A DNA stretch of 64,000 nucleotides from Herbiconiux sp. VKM Ac-1786 (lineage in GTDB: Bacteria > Actinomycetota > Actinomycetes > Actinomycetales > Microbacteriaceae): assembly GCF_015350805.1 (NCBI RefSeq), contig NZ_JADKSG010000002.1, positions 62,001 through 126,000 of the forward strand. Direction: 5' to 3'. Shown one piece after another: positions 43,599-51,614 of this stretch; the first letter of the stretch is position 1; each line of letters opens with the position of its first letter. The notes beneath the pieces were generated by a model, which was not told where the DNA came from, made no database searches, and was given only the letters and a program-made list of their open reading frames with translations. A program made the position numbers and the translations under genes.

Positions 43599-44465
43599 TC
43601 AATCGCAGACGTCGATCACCGAATCCTGCGTCGACGACCGGATGAGCCGCACCGCCTTCGTGCCCGCCTCCGACGTGCCCACCTGGAACACCAGGTACCG
43701 CCCGTCGACCGGCCCGCTGACGTAGGTCGTGTACCCCTCCTGCTCGTCGTACCGCGAGTGCGTCACCACGATCCCCGGGTAGGCGGCAAGCAGCTCAGCC
43801 TCCGACGACCCCAACCGGATGCCCTCGGGCGTCGACGGCGACCCCTCGAGCGGGGCGTCCGCCACGCCTGGGGTGCTCACCGTCGCGAACGAGAACACGG
43901 GGTCGGGCACATCCGTCCCGTCGGCCTCCAGCTCGGCGAGGTACACGTCGACGATCAGCGACCCTTCGTCGAAATTCGGCACCGTGTAGTACCCGTCAGG
44001 GCAGTCGACCGGCGAGTCCACCGGCACGAGCCCAGCCGCCGATGCGAAGGCAGCCAGAGAATCCCCGAGCCGCAGCCCCGCCACCTCGTCGTACCCGATC
44101 GTCCACGTCCCGGGATCCAGCGGATCCACCGCCACCGGCTCAGGCGTGTCGGGCGTCGGCGCCGGCTGCACGGCAGGAGGAGGCTCCATGGTCGCGGTCG
44201 GGCCCGGCGCCGGCGTCGCCGAAGCGGTCACCACCGGCGCGGGTGCACCGACCCCCGGAATGACCCCGAGCGCCAGCGCAGCCCCGGCCCCTCCCACGAG
44301 CACCACGCTCACGACAGCGACCAGCACCCCGAGCACCCGCGGCCTGACGTTCGACCGACGGGGTTCGGGCGCAGGTGGGTGGGAAGCCGCCATCCGCAGC
44401 ACGTCGCCCTTCATCGTCGTCAGCAGCCGGGTCAACTCGTCACCGGTCGGGGGTTCAGTTCTCAT
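43599..44465 (-). CDS. Membrane protein of unknown function, candidate anti-sigma factor
   Basis: A 288-residue protein with a cytosolic N-terminus of about 40 residues (TGDELTRLLTTMKGDVLRMA), one membrane helix (about residues 44-66; VLGVLVAVVSVVLVGGAGAA), a Pro/Thr/Ala-rich linker and an exported domain of about 170 residues (TIGYDEVAGLRLGDSLAAFA, SEAELLAAYPGIVVTHSRYD). It overlaps the sigma-factor gene by 11 bases. Single-pass protein plus sigma factor in one operon is the usual anti-sigma layout, but no zinc-binding HxxxCxxC is seen, so this is inference. Confidence 0.75.
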   Translation of the reverse strand: MRTEPPTGDELTRLLTTMKGDVLRMAASHPPAPEPRRSNVRPRVLGVLVAVVSVVLVGGAGAALALGVIPGVGAPAPVVTASATPAPGPTATMEPPPAVQPAPTPDTPEPVAVDPLDPGTWTIGYDEVAGLRLGDSLAAFASAAGLVPVDSPVDCPDGYYTVPNFDEGSLIVDVYLAELEADGTDVPDPVFSFATVSTPGVADAPLEGSPSTPEGIRLGSSEAELLAAYPGIVVTHSRYDEQEGYTTYVSGPVDGRYLVFQVGTSEAGTKAVRLIRSSTQDSVIDVCD

Positions 44466-45006
44466 CGTCGGCCACCGCCTTCCGCAGTCGTGTTCTGGCT
44501 CGGGACACCCGTTTCTTCACCGCGTCGACGCTGAGCCCCAGCTCGTCGGCGGCCTCGACGTACGACCGCCCCTCGACGAGACACAGTTCGCACACGCGCC
44601 GGTCGATGAACGGCAGGCGCCCGATCTCGTCCATCACCCAGCGCAGGCGGTCACGAGCATCCTGATCGCCCGTCGTCGCCACCAGGTCGAGCTCGTCGTC
44701 GAGCGTGCGGGCCTCGTGCTTCGCCCGCCGCCGCTGCAGGTTGAGTGCGTGGTTGCGGCAGGTGACGAGCAGCCACGGCAGCAGCGAGGTGCCGGCGATG
44801 GTGACGGATGCGCCCCGGCTCCACACCGTGAAGAACGTGTCCTGCACGAGCTCCTCGACGTCCATCCGCTCGGTCGCGAGCGCCCAGGCGTAGCGCGTGA
44901 CGGCCGGTGCGTGCCGGTCGAACACGACGCCGAGCGCCTCGGCATCCCCCTGAGCCAGCCGTGCGAGCAACTCGCCGTCCGGCACCTCCGTGTCGTTCAC
45001 GTGCAC
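44455..45006 (-). CDS. ECF-type RNA polymerase sigma factor
   Basis: A 183-residue sigma-70 family factor. Region 2: RLAQGDAEALGVVFDRHAPA, VTRYAWALATERMDVEELVQ, DTFFTVWSRG. Region 4: LPFIDRRVCELCLVEGRSYV, EAADELGLSVDAVKKRVSRA, RTRLRKAV. It is the first gene of a two-gene operon with the membrane protein at 43599. Targets unknown. Confidence 0.93.
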   Translation of the reverse strand: MHVNDTEVPDGELLARLAQGDAEALGVVFDRHAPAVTRYAWALATERMDVEELVQDTFFTVWSRGASVTIAGTSLLPWLLVTCRNHALNLQRRRAKHEARTLDDELDLVATTGDQDARDRLRWVMDEIGRLPFIDRRVCELCLVEGRSYVEAADELGLSVDAVKKRVSRARTRLRKAVADDEN

Positions 45007-45057
45007 CCCCTCACTATAGGAATGTCGCGAACACGGCGATCGTGACCGGATGCCCGC

Positions 45058-45840
45058 TCAGCGCGTCGCGGCGAGGAACCTCTCGATCACGGCGAAGGTG
45101 GCTGCCGGCTGCTCGAGGTGGGGGAGATGCCCGGCCTTCTCGACCTCGGCGAACCGGGCACCGGGCACGGCAGCTGCCAGTGCGCGCCCGTACGCCGGAG
45201 TCACGACGCGGTCGCTCGCGCCCCACACCACCAGCGTCGGCACGTTCATCGCCTCGAGCCGGTTGAGCAGCGTCGGGTCGGCCATCCCGCTCCCGGTCAT
45301 CGCCTTCATCGCGCGGGCGTTGCCGGCCAGCACGGCGCGCTGCTCGTCGGAGAACCCCGCCGGATCCAGGTACCCGCGATCGGCGTCGTGCCACGCGAGC
45401 TCGGCGAGCTGCCTCGGGCTGAGCGAGAAGAAGTCGGCGATCGGCTCGCCTGCGACCTCGACGCCGACCGAATCGATGACGATCACTGACCCGATCAGGC
45501 CTTCGAAGCGCGGGTCTTTCGCCGCTTGCACCGCCATCTCGAGCGCGATCCACCCGCCGATCGACGACCCGACGACGGTCGCCGCACCCTCGCGCGGCTC
45601 CTCGGCCAGCAGCTCGAGGTAGTCGGCGGCGAGCTGCGACACCGAGGCCAGCGACTCGGGCAGCGCCGTCCCCTCCCACCCCGGATGCGTCGGCGCCAGC
45701 ACCCGCCGCCCTTCTCGGAGTTGCCCGACGAGAGGCGCGACCGTGCGCGGCCCACCGCCCCCGTGCAGCACGAGAGCGAGGGGCTGCCCGACCTTACCGG
45801 CCTCGACGACGGATGCGCGGGATACGAACTCCAGAACCAT
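45058..45840 (-). CDS. Alpha/beta hydrolase
   Basis: A 260-residue alpha/beta hydrolase: oxyanion region LALVLHGGGGPRTVAPLVGQ, nucleophile elbow VVGSSIGGWIALE (Ser in GSSIGG), late acid VVWGASDRVVTP and catalytic His KAGHLPHLEQPAAT. Start ATG 45840 with GGAG 5 bases upstream. Divergent from a MarR gene that probably controls it. Substrate unknown, possibly an ester or lactone. Confidence 0.92.
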   Translation of the reverse strand: MVLEFVSRASVVEAGKVGQPLALVLHGGGGPRTVAPLVGQLREGRRVLAPTHPGWEGTALPESLASVSQLAADYLELLAEEPREGAATVVGSSIGGWIALEMAVQAAKDPRFEGLIGSVIVIDSVGVEVAGEPIADFFSLSPRQLAELAWHDADRGYLDPAGFSDEQRAVLAGNARAMKAMTGSGMADPTLLNRLEAMNVPTLVVWGASDRVVTPAYGRALAAAVPGARFAEVEKAGHLPHLEQPAATFAVIERFLAATR

Positions 45841-45851
45841 GACCACTCCAA

Positions 45852-45879
45852 ATCAACATGTTTATACAAGCCTGCTGAT
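45852..45879. promoter_or_regulatory. Possible MarR operator between the hydrolase and MarR genes
   Basis: Inverted arms ATCAACA (45852-45858) and TGCTGAT (45873-45879), one mismatched pair, 14 bases apart, in the only A/T-rich part of the 50-base gap between the two divergent starts. Assigned by position. Confidence 0.4.
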
Positions 45880-45890
45880 ACGGTAGCACC

Positions 45891-46301
45891 ATGCCCACCG
45901 ATCTGGAACTACTCGGCCAAGCGCTCAAGCGGGCGCAGTACCGAAACCACCGCACGATGGACGCCGCCCTCCAGGACGTCGGCGTCAGCCTCGTGCAGTG
46001 GGACGCCCTCCGCGCCATCGACCAGGCGCCGGGCGCCTCGGCTCACGCCCTGGCGGTGGCGACCTTCCAGAGCGACCAAGCGTTCGGCACCCTCGCCACC
46101 CGCCTCGTCGCCCGCGGGCTCGTCGCCCGAACGCCCGGCCACGGCCGCCGCCTCGAGCACACCCTCACGCCCGCCGGCGCCGACGCCCTCGCGGCCGGCC
46201 GCCGCATCGCGGCCGCCCAGCTCCCCGCCCTCTTCGCCCCCCTCGACGAACCCCAGCGCGCGGCCCTCTTCGAGGCCCTGACCGCTCTCAACTCGGCTTG
46301 A
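45891..46301 (+). CDS. MarR family transcriptional regulator
   Basis: A 136-residue winged-helix dimer protein: LLGQALKRAQYRNHRTMDAA, DVGVSLVQWDALRAIDQAPG, ASAHALAVATFQSDQAFGTL, ATRLVARGLVARTPGHGRRL (wing) and EHTLTPAGADALAAGR. Divergent from the alpha/beta hydrolase gene, the likely target; MarR proteins usually respond to phenolic compounds or oxidants. Confidence 0.93.
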   Translation: MPTDLELLGQALKRAQYRNHRTMDAALQDVGVSLVQWDALRAIDQAPGASAHALAVATFQSDQAFGTLATRLVARGLVARTPGHGRRLEHTLTPAGADALAAGRRIAAAQLPALFAPLDEPQRAALFEALTALNSA

Positions 46302-46316
46302 ACGTGTCCCTGCCGC

Positions 46317-46622
46317 CTAGACGAAACACGCGCTGAGTAGCGGCACGATCCGATCAAGCTCGTCGCCCTTCGCCTCAGCCACCAGCTCGAGGTCGTACCG
46401 CGTCTGCAGGTTCGTCCAGAACCGATCCGAAGTGCCGAACACTCGAGCAAGCCGCGAGGCGGTTTCGGGCGAAATGCGACGCTTGCCCAGAACGATCTCG
46501 TTGATCCGCCGCGCCGGCACATTGATCGCTCGCGCCAGTCGGTGCGGGCTCACGCCCATCGGCTCCAGGAACTCCTCAAATAGAACCTCGCCCGGGTGCA
46601 CCCGAGAATGCGAATCGCTCAC
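46317..46622 (-). CDS. HigA family antitoxin (XRE-type helix-turn-helix)
   Basis: A 101-residue protein from GTG 46622: VHPGEVLFEEFLEPMGVSPH, RLARAINVPARRINEIVLGK, RRISPETASRLARVFGTSDR, FWTNLQTRYDLELVAEA are the blocks of HigA/VapI antitoxins. No HigB toxin adjoins it. Instead it is the third gene of a leftward operon after MNT and HEPN genes, starting in a GTGA overlap with the HEPN gene, so it may regulate that toxin pair. Confidence 0.9.
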   Translation of the reverse strand: MSDSHSRVHPGEVLFEEFLEPMGVSPHRLARAINVPARRINEIVLGKRRISPETASRLARVFGTSDRFWTNLQTRYDLELVAEAKGDELDRIVPLLSACFV

Positions 46623-47062
46623 GCCCCAGCCTCGCTGTCGTCGGTGCACGGCGTCGGAGCAAGCCTGGTCGACGCGTAATGCGAAAGGATCCAATCGACT
46701 TCGTCAAAACCATCACTGGCGGCGGTCACGATCGCGCGAGCGACCTCGCAATCGTCGAAGAGTCTTTCGCGTACTTCTGGCAGATCGTGGCGGAGCGTCT
46801 TCCGAATGATCTGGAGGTCGATATCGAGGTAGTTGTGAGCCAACCGGTTCCTCATGCCTCTCAAGCGCTTGATCCCGATCGCGCCGAAGTGGCGCTCGCG
46901 AGACCGCTCGTCGACCATTTCTGCCGCCCGCAAGATGCGTTCGATGGCGCGTTCCGCAGCGAACCGCCCCTGAAGGTCCTCGAGTGACCCGGTGGCGATC
47001 GTGAGGGCGGTTTCGACCTCCAGGTTCAGCGCGAGCAACGCTTCCGCCTCCTTCACGTTCAC
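46619..47062 (-). CDS. HepT-like HEPN ribonuclease toxin
   Basis: A 147-residue all-helical HEPN protein starting at GTG 47062. The RNase motif R-x4-H with adjacent Tyr is present: GMRNRLAHNYLDID, Arg71, His76, Tyr78, the Tyr being the residue that MntA-type partners AMPylate. In known pairs HepT cuts RNA and MntA silences it. It overlaps the MNT gene upstream and the HigA gene downstream by 4 bases each. Confidence 0.9.
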   Translation of the reverse strand: MNVKEAEALLALNLEVETALTIATGSLEDLQGRFAAERAIERILRAAEMVDERSRERHFGAIGIKRLRGMRNRLAHNYLDIDLQIIRKTLRHDLPEVRERLFDDCEVARAIVTAASDGFDEVDWILSHYASTRLAPTPCTDDSEAGA

Positions 47063-47385
47063 AGCGGCACCGACTCGAGAAGAATCGATGTTCCGATGCC
47101 CGTTTCCTGTGCTCGCTTCCACACTGCCTGGTGATCCACGACGTCGACGTCGATCCCGAGCAGCTCGACGAGTTCGTCGGTGAGCCCGATCACGTCGCGG
47201 CTCCGTCCCGCGCCGAACAGGACGATGAGGTCAAGGTCCGACCCCAACTGATCCTGTCCACGCGCGACAGACCCGAAGACCCCTGCCGACACCACACCGA
47301 ACCGCCGAAGCACAGCCCGAACATCCTCACGCCGCAGCTTCAAGACCTCGCCCGGCGTCACCGCATCAGCAGCAGCAAGAACCAT
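47059..47385 (-). CDS. MntA-like nucleotidyltransferase antitoxin
   Basis: A 108-residue minimal nucleotidyltransferase. Start ATG 47385 (GAAGGGG 6 bases upstream; an ATG at 47391 would touch the ribosome site). Catalytic motif GVFGSVARGQDQLGSDLDLI: GS at 38-39 and Asp50/Asp52. Such MNT proteins AMPylate the Tyr of the HEPN partner and so act as antitoxin. First gene of the three-gene unit. Confidence 0.9.
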   Translation of the reverse strand: MVLAAADAVTPGEVLKLRREDVRAVLRRFGVVSAGVFGSVARGQDQLGSDLDLIVLFGAGRSRDVIGLTDELVELLGIDVDVVDHQAVWKRAQETGIGTSILLESVPL

Positions 47386-47456
47386 GACCATCCCCTTCCG
47401 AGGTCGAACAATCGACAGAACTCGTAGGGATGAGAAGAGCGTAGCGCCCGAGAGCC

Positions 47457-47894
47457 CTACCCCGCCCCCAAGATCGCCGAAGTCCGCCCCATCGAATCCC
47501 GCACAGCCTCACACCGCGCCTCATCCGGGTTCTCCGTCATCGAGATCACCTCATCCAGCCGCCCCCGAGCCACCTCGAGATCCGACATGAGCTGCGAGAT
47601 CCGATCCCGCTCCCGGTGCAGGCTGAGCAGCATCTCCGGCGGCGCATGCCCCGTATCCACGCACGGCAGAATCAGCGCGATCGTCCGACTGGCCAGCCCC
47701 GCCGAGAACAGATGCTGAATCAACCGCACCCGATCCACGGCCGAAGGGCCATAGACCCGCTGCCCGCTGGCCGTCCGCGACGAGTGAAGGATGCCCTGCT
47801 CCTCGTAATACCGCAGCGCCCGAGTACTGACTCCGGCCCGAGCCGCGAGCTCCCCGATCCGCATCTCGACGACCGAGTCATCCAACAACACCAT
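47457..47894 (-). CDS. MerR family transcriptional regulator
   Basis: A 145-residue regulator. N-terminal MerR winged helix RIGELAARAGVSTRALRYYE, EQGILHSSRTASGQRVYGPS, then a dimerising coiled coil (LHRERDRISQLMSDLEVARG) and a short C-terminus without a Cys-rich metal site. Start ATG 47894 (GAGGG upstream), with ATG 47864 as an alternative. Divergent from the SDR gene, whose promoter has the long spacer typical of MerR activation. Confidence 0.92.
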   Translation of the reverse strand: MVLLDDSVVEMRIGELAARAGVSTRALRYYEEQGILHSSRTASGQRVYGPSAVDRVRLIQHLFSAGLASRTIALILPCVDTGHAPPEMLLSLHRERDRISQLMSDLEVARGRLDEVISMTENPDEARCEAVRDSMGRTSAILGAG

Positions 47895-47909
47895 CAGCAC
47901 ACCCTCGAC

Positions 47910-47941
47910 TTGCCCTTGACGTCAACGTGAGGTTTTAGCCT
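47910..47941 (+). promoter_or_regulatory. MerR-type promoter with long spacer and operator before the SDR gene
   Basis: TTGCCC (47910-47915) and TTAGCC (47935-47940) or TAGCCT (47936-47941) are separated by 19-20 bases, and the spacer is filled by CTTGACGT-CA-ACGTGAGG (47915-47932), an 18-bp inverted repeat with two mismatched pairs. MerR proteins bind such repeats between over-spaced -35 and -10 boxes and twist them into register. Confidence 0.6.
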
Positions 47942-47986
47942 ACGAGAGAAGAGCCGTCCCGTGCGGCAGAACCCGAAAGGACACCC

Positions 47987-48715
47987 ATGAATATCGCCGG
48001 ATCCGTCGCCCTCGTCACCGGAGCCAACCGCGGCATCGGCCGCCGCTTCGTCGACGAGCTCCTCGACCGCGGCGCCGCGAAGGTCTACGCGGCCGTCCGC
48101 AACCCCGACAACGTGAAGGAGACCGAGTTCACCGACGCCCGAGTAGAGGTCCTCCGCCTCGACCTGCTCGACGACACCTCCATCACGGATGCCGCCGCCC
48201 GAGCCACCGACCTCACCCTCCTCATCAACAACGCCGGCATCACGACGGGCTCCAACCTCCTCGGCGAGAACGACCTGGCCGGCCTCCGCCGCGAACTCGA
48301 CACCCACCTCTTCGGCACCCTCGGCGTCATCCGCGCCTTCGCCCCCGTGCTCGCGGCCAACGGCGGGGGAGCGATCGTCGACATCCACTCGGCGCTCTCC
48401 TGGTTCTCCGTCAACGGCGCCAACGGATACGCCGTCGCCAAGGCCGCCGAATGGGCGATGACGAACGGCGTTCGCCTCGAGCTCGCCACCCAGAACACCC
48501 TCGTCGTCGGCGTCCACCTCGGAGCCGCCGACACTGACATGATGGCCGGCTACGACGGCCCCATGACGGCCCCGCGCGCGGTCGCGGCCGCCGCCCTCGA
48601 CGGCGTCGCCTCCGACGCGATCGAGGTCCTGGTCGACGACTGGTCACGCCTGGTCAAGGCCTCCCTGGCCAACGACCCCGCCGAGTTCTACGCCGAGGCC
48701 CTCCGCAGCGCCTGA
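47987..48715 (+). CDS. SDR family oxidoreductase (MerR-controlled)
   Basis: A 242-residue short-chain dehydrogenase: VALVTGANRGIGRRFVDELL, LLINNAGITTGSNLLGENDL, VDIHSALSWFSVNGANGYAV with YAVAKAA (Tyr and Lys). Resembles small SDRs controlled by MerR regulators, as here with the divergent gene at 47457-47894. Substrate unknown. It ends just before a hairpin terminator. Confidence 0.92.
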   Translation: MNIAGSVALVTGANRGIGRRFVDELLDRGAAKVYAAVRNPDNVKETEFTDARVEVLRLDLLDDTSITDAAARATDLTLLINNAGITTGSNLLGENDLAGLRRELDTHLFGTLGVIRAFAPVLAANGGGAIVDIHSALSWFSVNGANGYAVAKAAEWAMTNGVRLELATQNTLVVGVHLGAADTDMMAGYDGPMTAPRAVAAAALDGVASDAIEVLVDDWSRLVKASLANDPAEFYAEALRSA

Positions 48716-48727
48716 GAAGAGCGGATG

Positions 48728-48769
48728 CTCGACCCCGCCCACCCGTCAACCATCGTGTGGGCGGGCGAG
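48728..48769. terminator. Hairpin terminator between SDR gene and HicB gene
   Basis: CCCGCCCAC (48734-48742) pairs with GTGGGCGGG (48757-48765), extended across a 2-base bulge by CTCG/CGAG. It lies between convergent genes and can serve both. Confidence 0.6.
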
Positions 48770-48804
48770 CGCCGGCAAGCGCGATCTCAGGTGACGCCAG
48801 CTAT

Positions 48805-49197
48805 CTACGACGCCTTGCTGAGCTGACTGATCCGTTGAGGCGAGAGTCCGAGCAGTCGAGCTGCATCTGCCTTGCTGATGTGCTCAGCCTGTAGAGCAGC
48901 AACAGCACGCCGCCGCAGCGCTGCAGCGGCCTTCGCGTCTTCGCGCGCTCGCGCGTCAGCCTCGTTAGCCTTCGTCCACAGATCTGCGGCAGTCTCGGGA
49001 AGTTCGAGATCGACCGTCACGTCGAGAGTCGCTTCGTCCACGTCGAGCCACAACGCGGCGACCTCTAGGGCGATCTCGTCGATCTCCTTGATCGTCCGAG
49101 CCTGCCCCGACGTCCCGAGCTCGGGAAACTCGATGTACCACCAGCGCCCATCTCGCCGTGCTCGTGCCTTCACTTCCGTCTTGCCCTTCGTAGTCAT
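48805..49197 (-). CDS. HicB-like antitoxin with C-terminal helix-turn-helix
   Basis: A 130-residue protein: HicB-type partial RNase H fold (KARARRDGRWWYIEFPELGT, SGQARTIKEIDEIALEVAAL) followed by an HTH (AEHISKADAARLLGLSPQRI) that should bind its own promoter. It follows the HicA toxin gene by 8 bases and completes the toxin-antitoxin pair. Confidence 0.87.
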   Translation of the reverse strand: MTTKGKTEVKARARRDGRWWYIEFPELGTSGQARTIKEIDEIALEVAALWLDVDEATLDVTVDLELPETAADLWTKANEADARAREDAKAAAALRRRAVAALQAEHISKADAARLLGLSPQRISQLSKAS

Positions 49198-49205
49198 GTC
49201 GTCTC

Positions 49206-49430
49206 CTATCGCCAGTTGTAGGGAGTGTGCGGGAGCTTCTTGATCAGGTCGCCGATGATGCCGGCGGACACCTCGCTGTGATGCGGAATGGTGTGTTTGT
49301 CGTCCGGGGATGACGAGTCGGGAATTCCCCAGATTTCGTGATCACCCTTCCCTTGTCGTATGAGCGCCCACCCGTTGGCTCGCACCGCCTTGATCACATC
49401 GCAGTACTTCTGCGGCGGGGCACCGATCAA
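49206..49430 (-). CDS. HicA family toxin (mRNA interferase)
   Basis: A 74-residue dsRBD-like protein: KYCDVIKAVRANGWALIRQG, KGDHEIWG with the catalytic His, TIPHHSEVSAGIIGDLIKKL. Starts at an unusual TTG (49430), as no ATG or GTG is in frame before the fold. HicA cleaves mRNA and is held by HicB. The 170 bases beyond its start contain no gene. Confidence 0.88.
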   Translation of the reverse strand: MIGAPPQKYCDVIKAVRANGWALIRQGKGDHEIWGIPDSSSPDDKHTIPHHSEVSAGIIGDLIKKLPHTPYNWR

Positions 49431-49603
49431 GTCTAGACCGGGCTTTGTATTAAGGTAAGGGGATCTAGAACGCTTCGTTTGCCAAGCGGTCTCATCTGCG
49501 ACACAGGCAGCGAGCCGGCCGCGGTAGCGATGCCCGACTGCTCAGATGGCGCTGCCGTGAATCCGCTGCCTCACGCGAACGCTCCCACGCGGCAAGATTG
49601 GCT

Positions 49604-50122
49604 ATGACGACGAACCCGCGGCGCGACCGAAATCTGGAAGACGGAATGATCATGGAACCCAGCGAGCGGTCGATCGTCGTCCATCGAGCGCCGATCTGGC
49701 GAGATCGTGCCGATTACATCTTCAGAGCCGCGATTCCGGATCCGGCCCCCACCGCATCGATCGAGCAGCTGTGGGGACGCAAGCAGGGCCATCTCATCGA
49801 GGTGTGCTGCATTCCGTACTTCCTCTACGACGTCAATCTGGGTGACCTGGTGAGTCTGTCCGATGAGAACACGCTCGAGTCCGTGGTCGAAGACAAGGGT
49901 CACTGCACGTTTCGGGCGTTCTTCAGCGAGCATTTGGAAAGCATCGCCGACGTGGATCGCGACCTGCGTGGACGTGGCGCCGGAACAGAATGGCTCAGCA
50001 ACCGCTTGGTTGCCCTCGACGCTCCCTCAGGAGAAGCGGCCTCAGAGTTGTCTGCATTTCTGGCGACCCTCGAGAACCGCGGGGTACTGGAGTACGAGAC
50101 GGGTCGACTCCGCAGTCCCTAG
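49604..50122 (+). CDS. DUF4265 domain-containing protein
   Basis: A 172-residue protein starting at ATG 49604. The central stretch WGRKQGHLIEVCCIPYFLYD plus VNLGDLVSL matches DUF4265, small cytosolic proteins common in actinobacteria, myxobacteria and near toxin or DNA-processing loci. Function unknown. It stands between HicAB and a hypothetical gene. Confidence 0.75.
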   Translation: MTTNPRRDRNLEDGMIMEPSERSIVVHRAPIWRDRADYIFRAAIPDPAPTASIEQLWGRKQGHLIEVCCIPYFLYDVNLGDLVSLSDENTLESVVEDKGHCTFRAFFSEHLESIADVDRDLRGRGAGTEWLSNRLVALDAPSGEAASELSAFLATLENRGVLEYETGRLRSP

Positions 50123-50163
50123 AAGCACGCATACATGCCCGCCCAGTAAAAATCCTCGAGATG

Positions 50164-50616
50164 TCAGTGGAAAGCAGCCCACTGGCTCGAGGTGACCGAC
50201 GCGATGAGGGCGTCACCTAATGCAGTCGTGTTGAGCCAGTACTCGCCTGACGTCTCATCTTCGTCAAAGTCGTCCGGCGGTGGGGTGTAGTTGCCCGGCC
50301 AATTCGCTTCAGGCGAGTAGCTCCACCAGTTGCTCGGCCTCGCTATCGTTTCCGCCGCCGTCACTCGGTCGAGCACGTTTTGGATATCGCCTTCGATGAC
50401 CTCGATGAGGCCTTCGTGAAACAGGTACTGCACAGCGGCGATAGTCGCGGGCACGTGAATCGACTTTCGATTCCAGTGGGCGGCTTCAGGGGTGCTCACC
50501 GAGATGCCGTTCAAGACCGTCACCAGCGAACTGCCTTCCCAGGCGTCCAGAAGAACCACTTTCTGATGCTGCGTCAGCGATTCCCACCGATTCGACTTAT
50601 CCGCCATGGTGTCCAT
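50164..50616 (-). CDS. Hypothetical protein
   Basis: A 150-residue, probably cytosolic helical protein, acidic and Trp-rich (NRWESLTQHQKVVLLDAWEG; NWWSYSPEANWPGNYTPPPD; WLNTTALGDALIASVTSSQW). Starts at ATG 50616 or 50607. Resembles uncharacterised conserved proteins found beside DUF4265 genes in Microbacteriaceae, but I cannot name the family. Confidence 0.6.
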   Translation of the reverse strand: MDTMADKSNRWESLTQHQKVVLLDAWEGSSLVTVLNGISVSTPEAAHWNRKSIHVPATIAAVQYLFHEGLIEVIEGDIQNVLDRVTAAETIARPSNWWSYSPEANWPGNYTPPPDDFDEDETSGEYWLNTTALGDALIASVTSSQWAAFH

Positions 50617-50852
50617 CGTTGCTGATCGAGCGCAGCGAGCAACCCACCGCCGCGCCGACTCACACCCACGCGACGGCGGTGTCGCCCTCGCCCCGGCCAG
50701 ACGGCGAGGGCGTAGGCGTCCGGCGCCTGCGGGGCTACGGTCAGGTCATGCGATCGATCCCGGGCACCGTTCGGCAAAGCACGTCCGGCGAGGCCTCGGG
50801 GCCGCCCGAGGCGTTCGTCCGACCGCGCACCCCTAAGTCACAATGGCGACGG

Positions 50853-51515
50853 ATGCGCGCCCTGCTCGCCCTCTCAGCCCTCGCCCTGGCGACCGCCCCG
50901 CTCGCGGGTTGCACGCCCGCGGCCCCCGGCTCGACCCCCGCCACGGCAGCCGCACCCTGCCCTCCCGCCCCCACTGACGCGGATCCCGAGCAGATCGTCA
51001 CCGCCGCCGAGCTGTGCGCGATCGACGGCCGCCCCTGGTCGGACTCGGTCTTCACGACGGTCGTGAACACGCCGGCGTGGGGCGACACCACTCCGGCCTG
51101 CGACGAAGCCCGCAAGACGGCGTTCTACAAAGCTTGGAAAGACGTGCAGTCGCAGATCACCACCTTCGACCTCGCCACGGACTTCGGCGAGAACGCCCGC
51201 CTCCTCGGCGGTGTGGGCGTCGCCGTGCTGACCGCGCCGGACGCCTCCGCGCCCATCGCCCTCCTCGACGCCGAGGTGGACGCGTGCCTCGGCGCCTCCG
51301 CCCAGACCCGGATCGACCACGGCCCCTGGCGCGGCGTCCGCGGCCCGCTGTCGGGCGACGACGGCGAGCAGCTCACCTGGTGGGCGGAGGGTGACGGCCA
51401 CTGGAGCCTCGTACAGGCCTACATCTCTGAGACCCTCTCCGCCGACGACGCTGCCTCCCTCGAGTCGGCCCTCGACACCCTCCTCGACGCCCAGGCCGCC
51501 CGCCTGGCGGAGTGA
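50853..51515 (+). CDS. Putative lipoprotein of unknown function
   Basis: A 220-residue exported protein starting at ATG 50853: RALLALSALALATAPLAGCT with lipobox LAGC. The mature part is Pro/Ala-rich then acidic with four further Cys residues (APCPPAPTD, AAELCAIDG, PACDEARKT, DACLGASAQ), possibly two disulfides. No family recognised. The ribosome site is weak, and ATG 50748 would give a longer product. It is convergent with the HNH gene across a large hairpin. Confidence 0.7.
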   Translation: MRALLALSALALATAPLAGCTPAAPGSTPATAAAPCPPAPTDADPEQIVTAAELCAIDGRPWSDSVFTTVVNTPAWGDTTPACDEARKTAFYKAWKDVQSQITTFDLATDFGENARLLGGVGVAVLTAPDASAPIALLDAEVDACLGASAQTRIDHGPWRGVRGPLSGDDGEQLTWWAEGDGHWSLVQAYISETLSADDAASLESALDTLLDAQAARLAE

Positions 51516-51614
51516 GCTCGGGCTCGCGCTAGGGGCCCGGCTCGCTGATCGACCGGCCGAATCCTTCGATCCGAAGTCCGTGCCGGCAGGCCGCTGTCGA
51601 CCCAGCCATGACCA

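Noticed and set aside
46317-46622. A classic HigBA toxin-antitoxin pair
   Set aside because: No HigB toxin gene adjoins the HigA gene; the neighbour is a HEPN protein.
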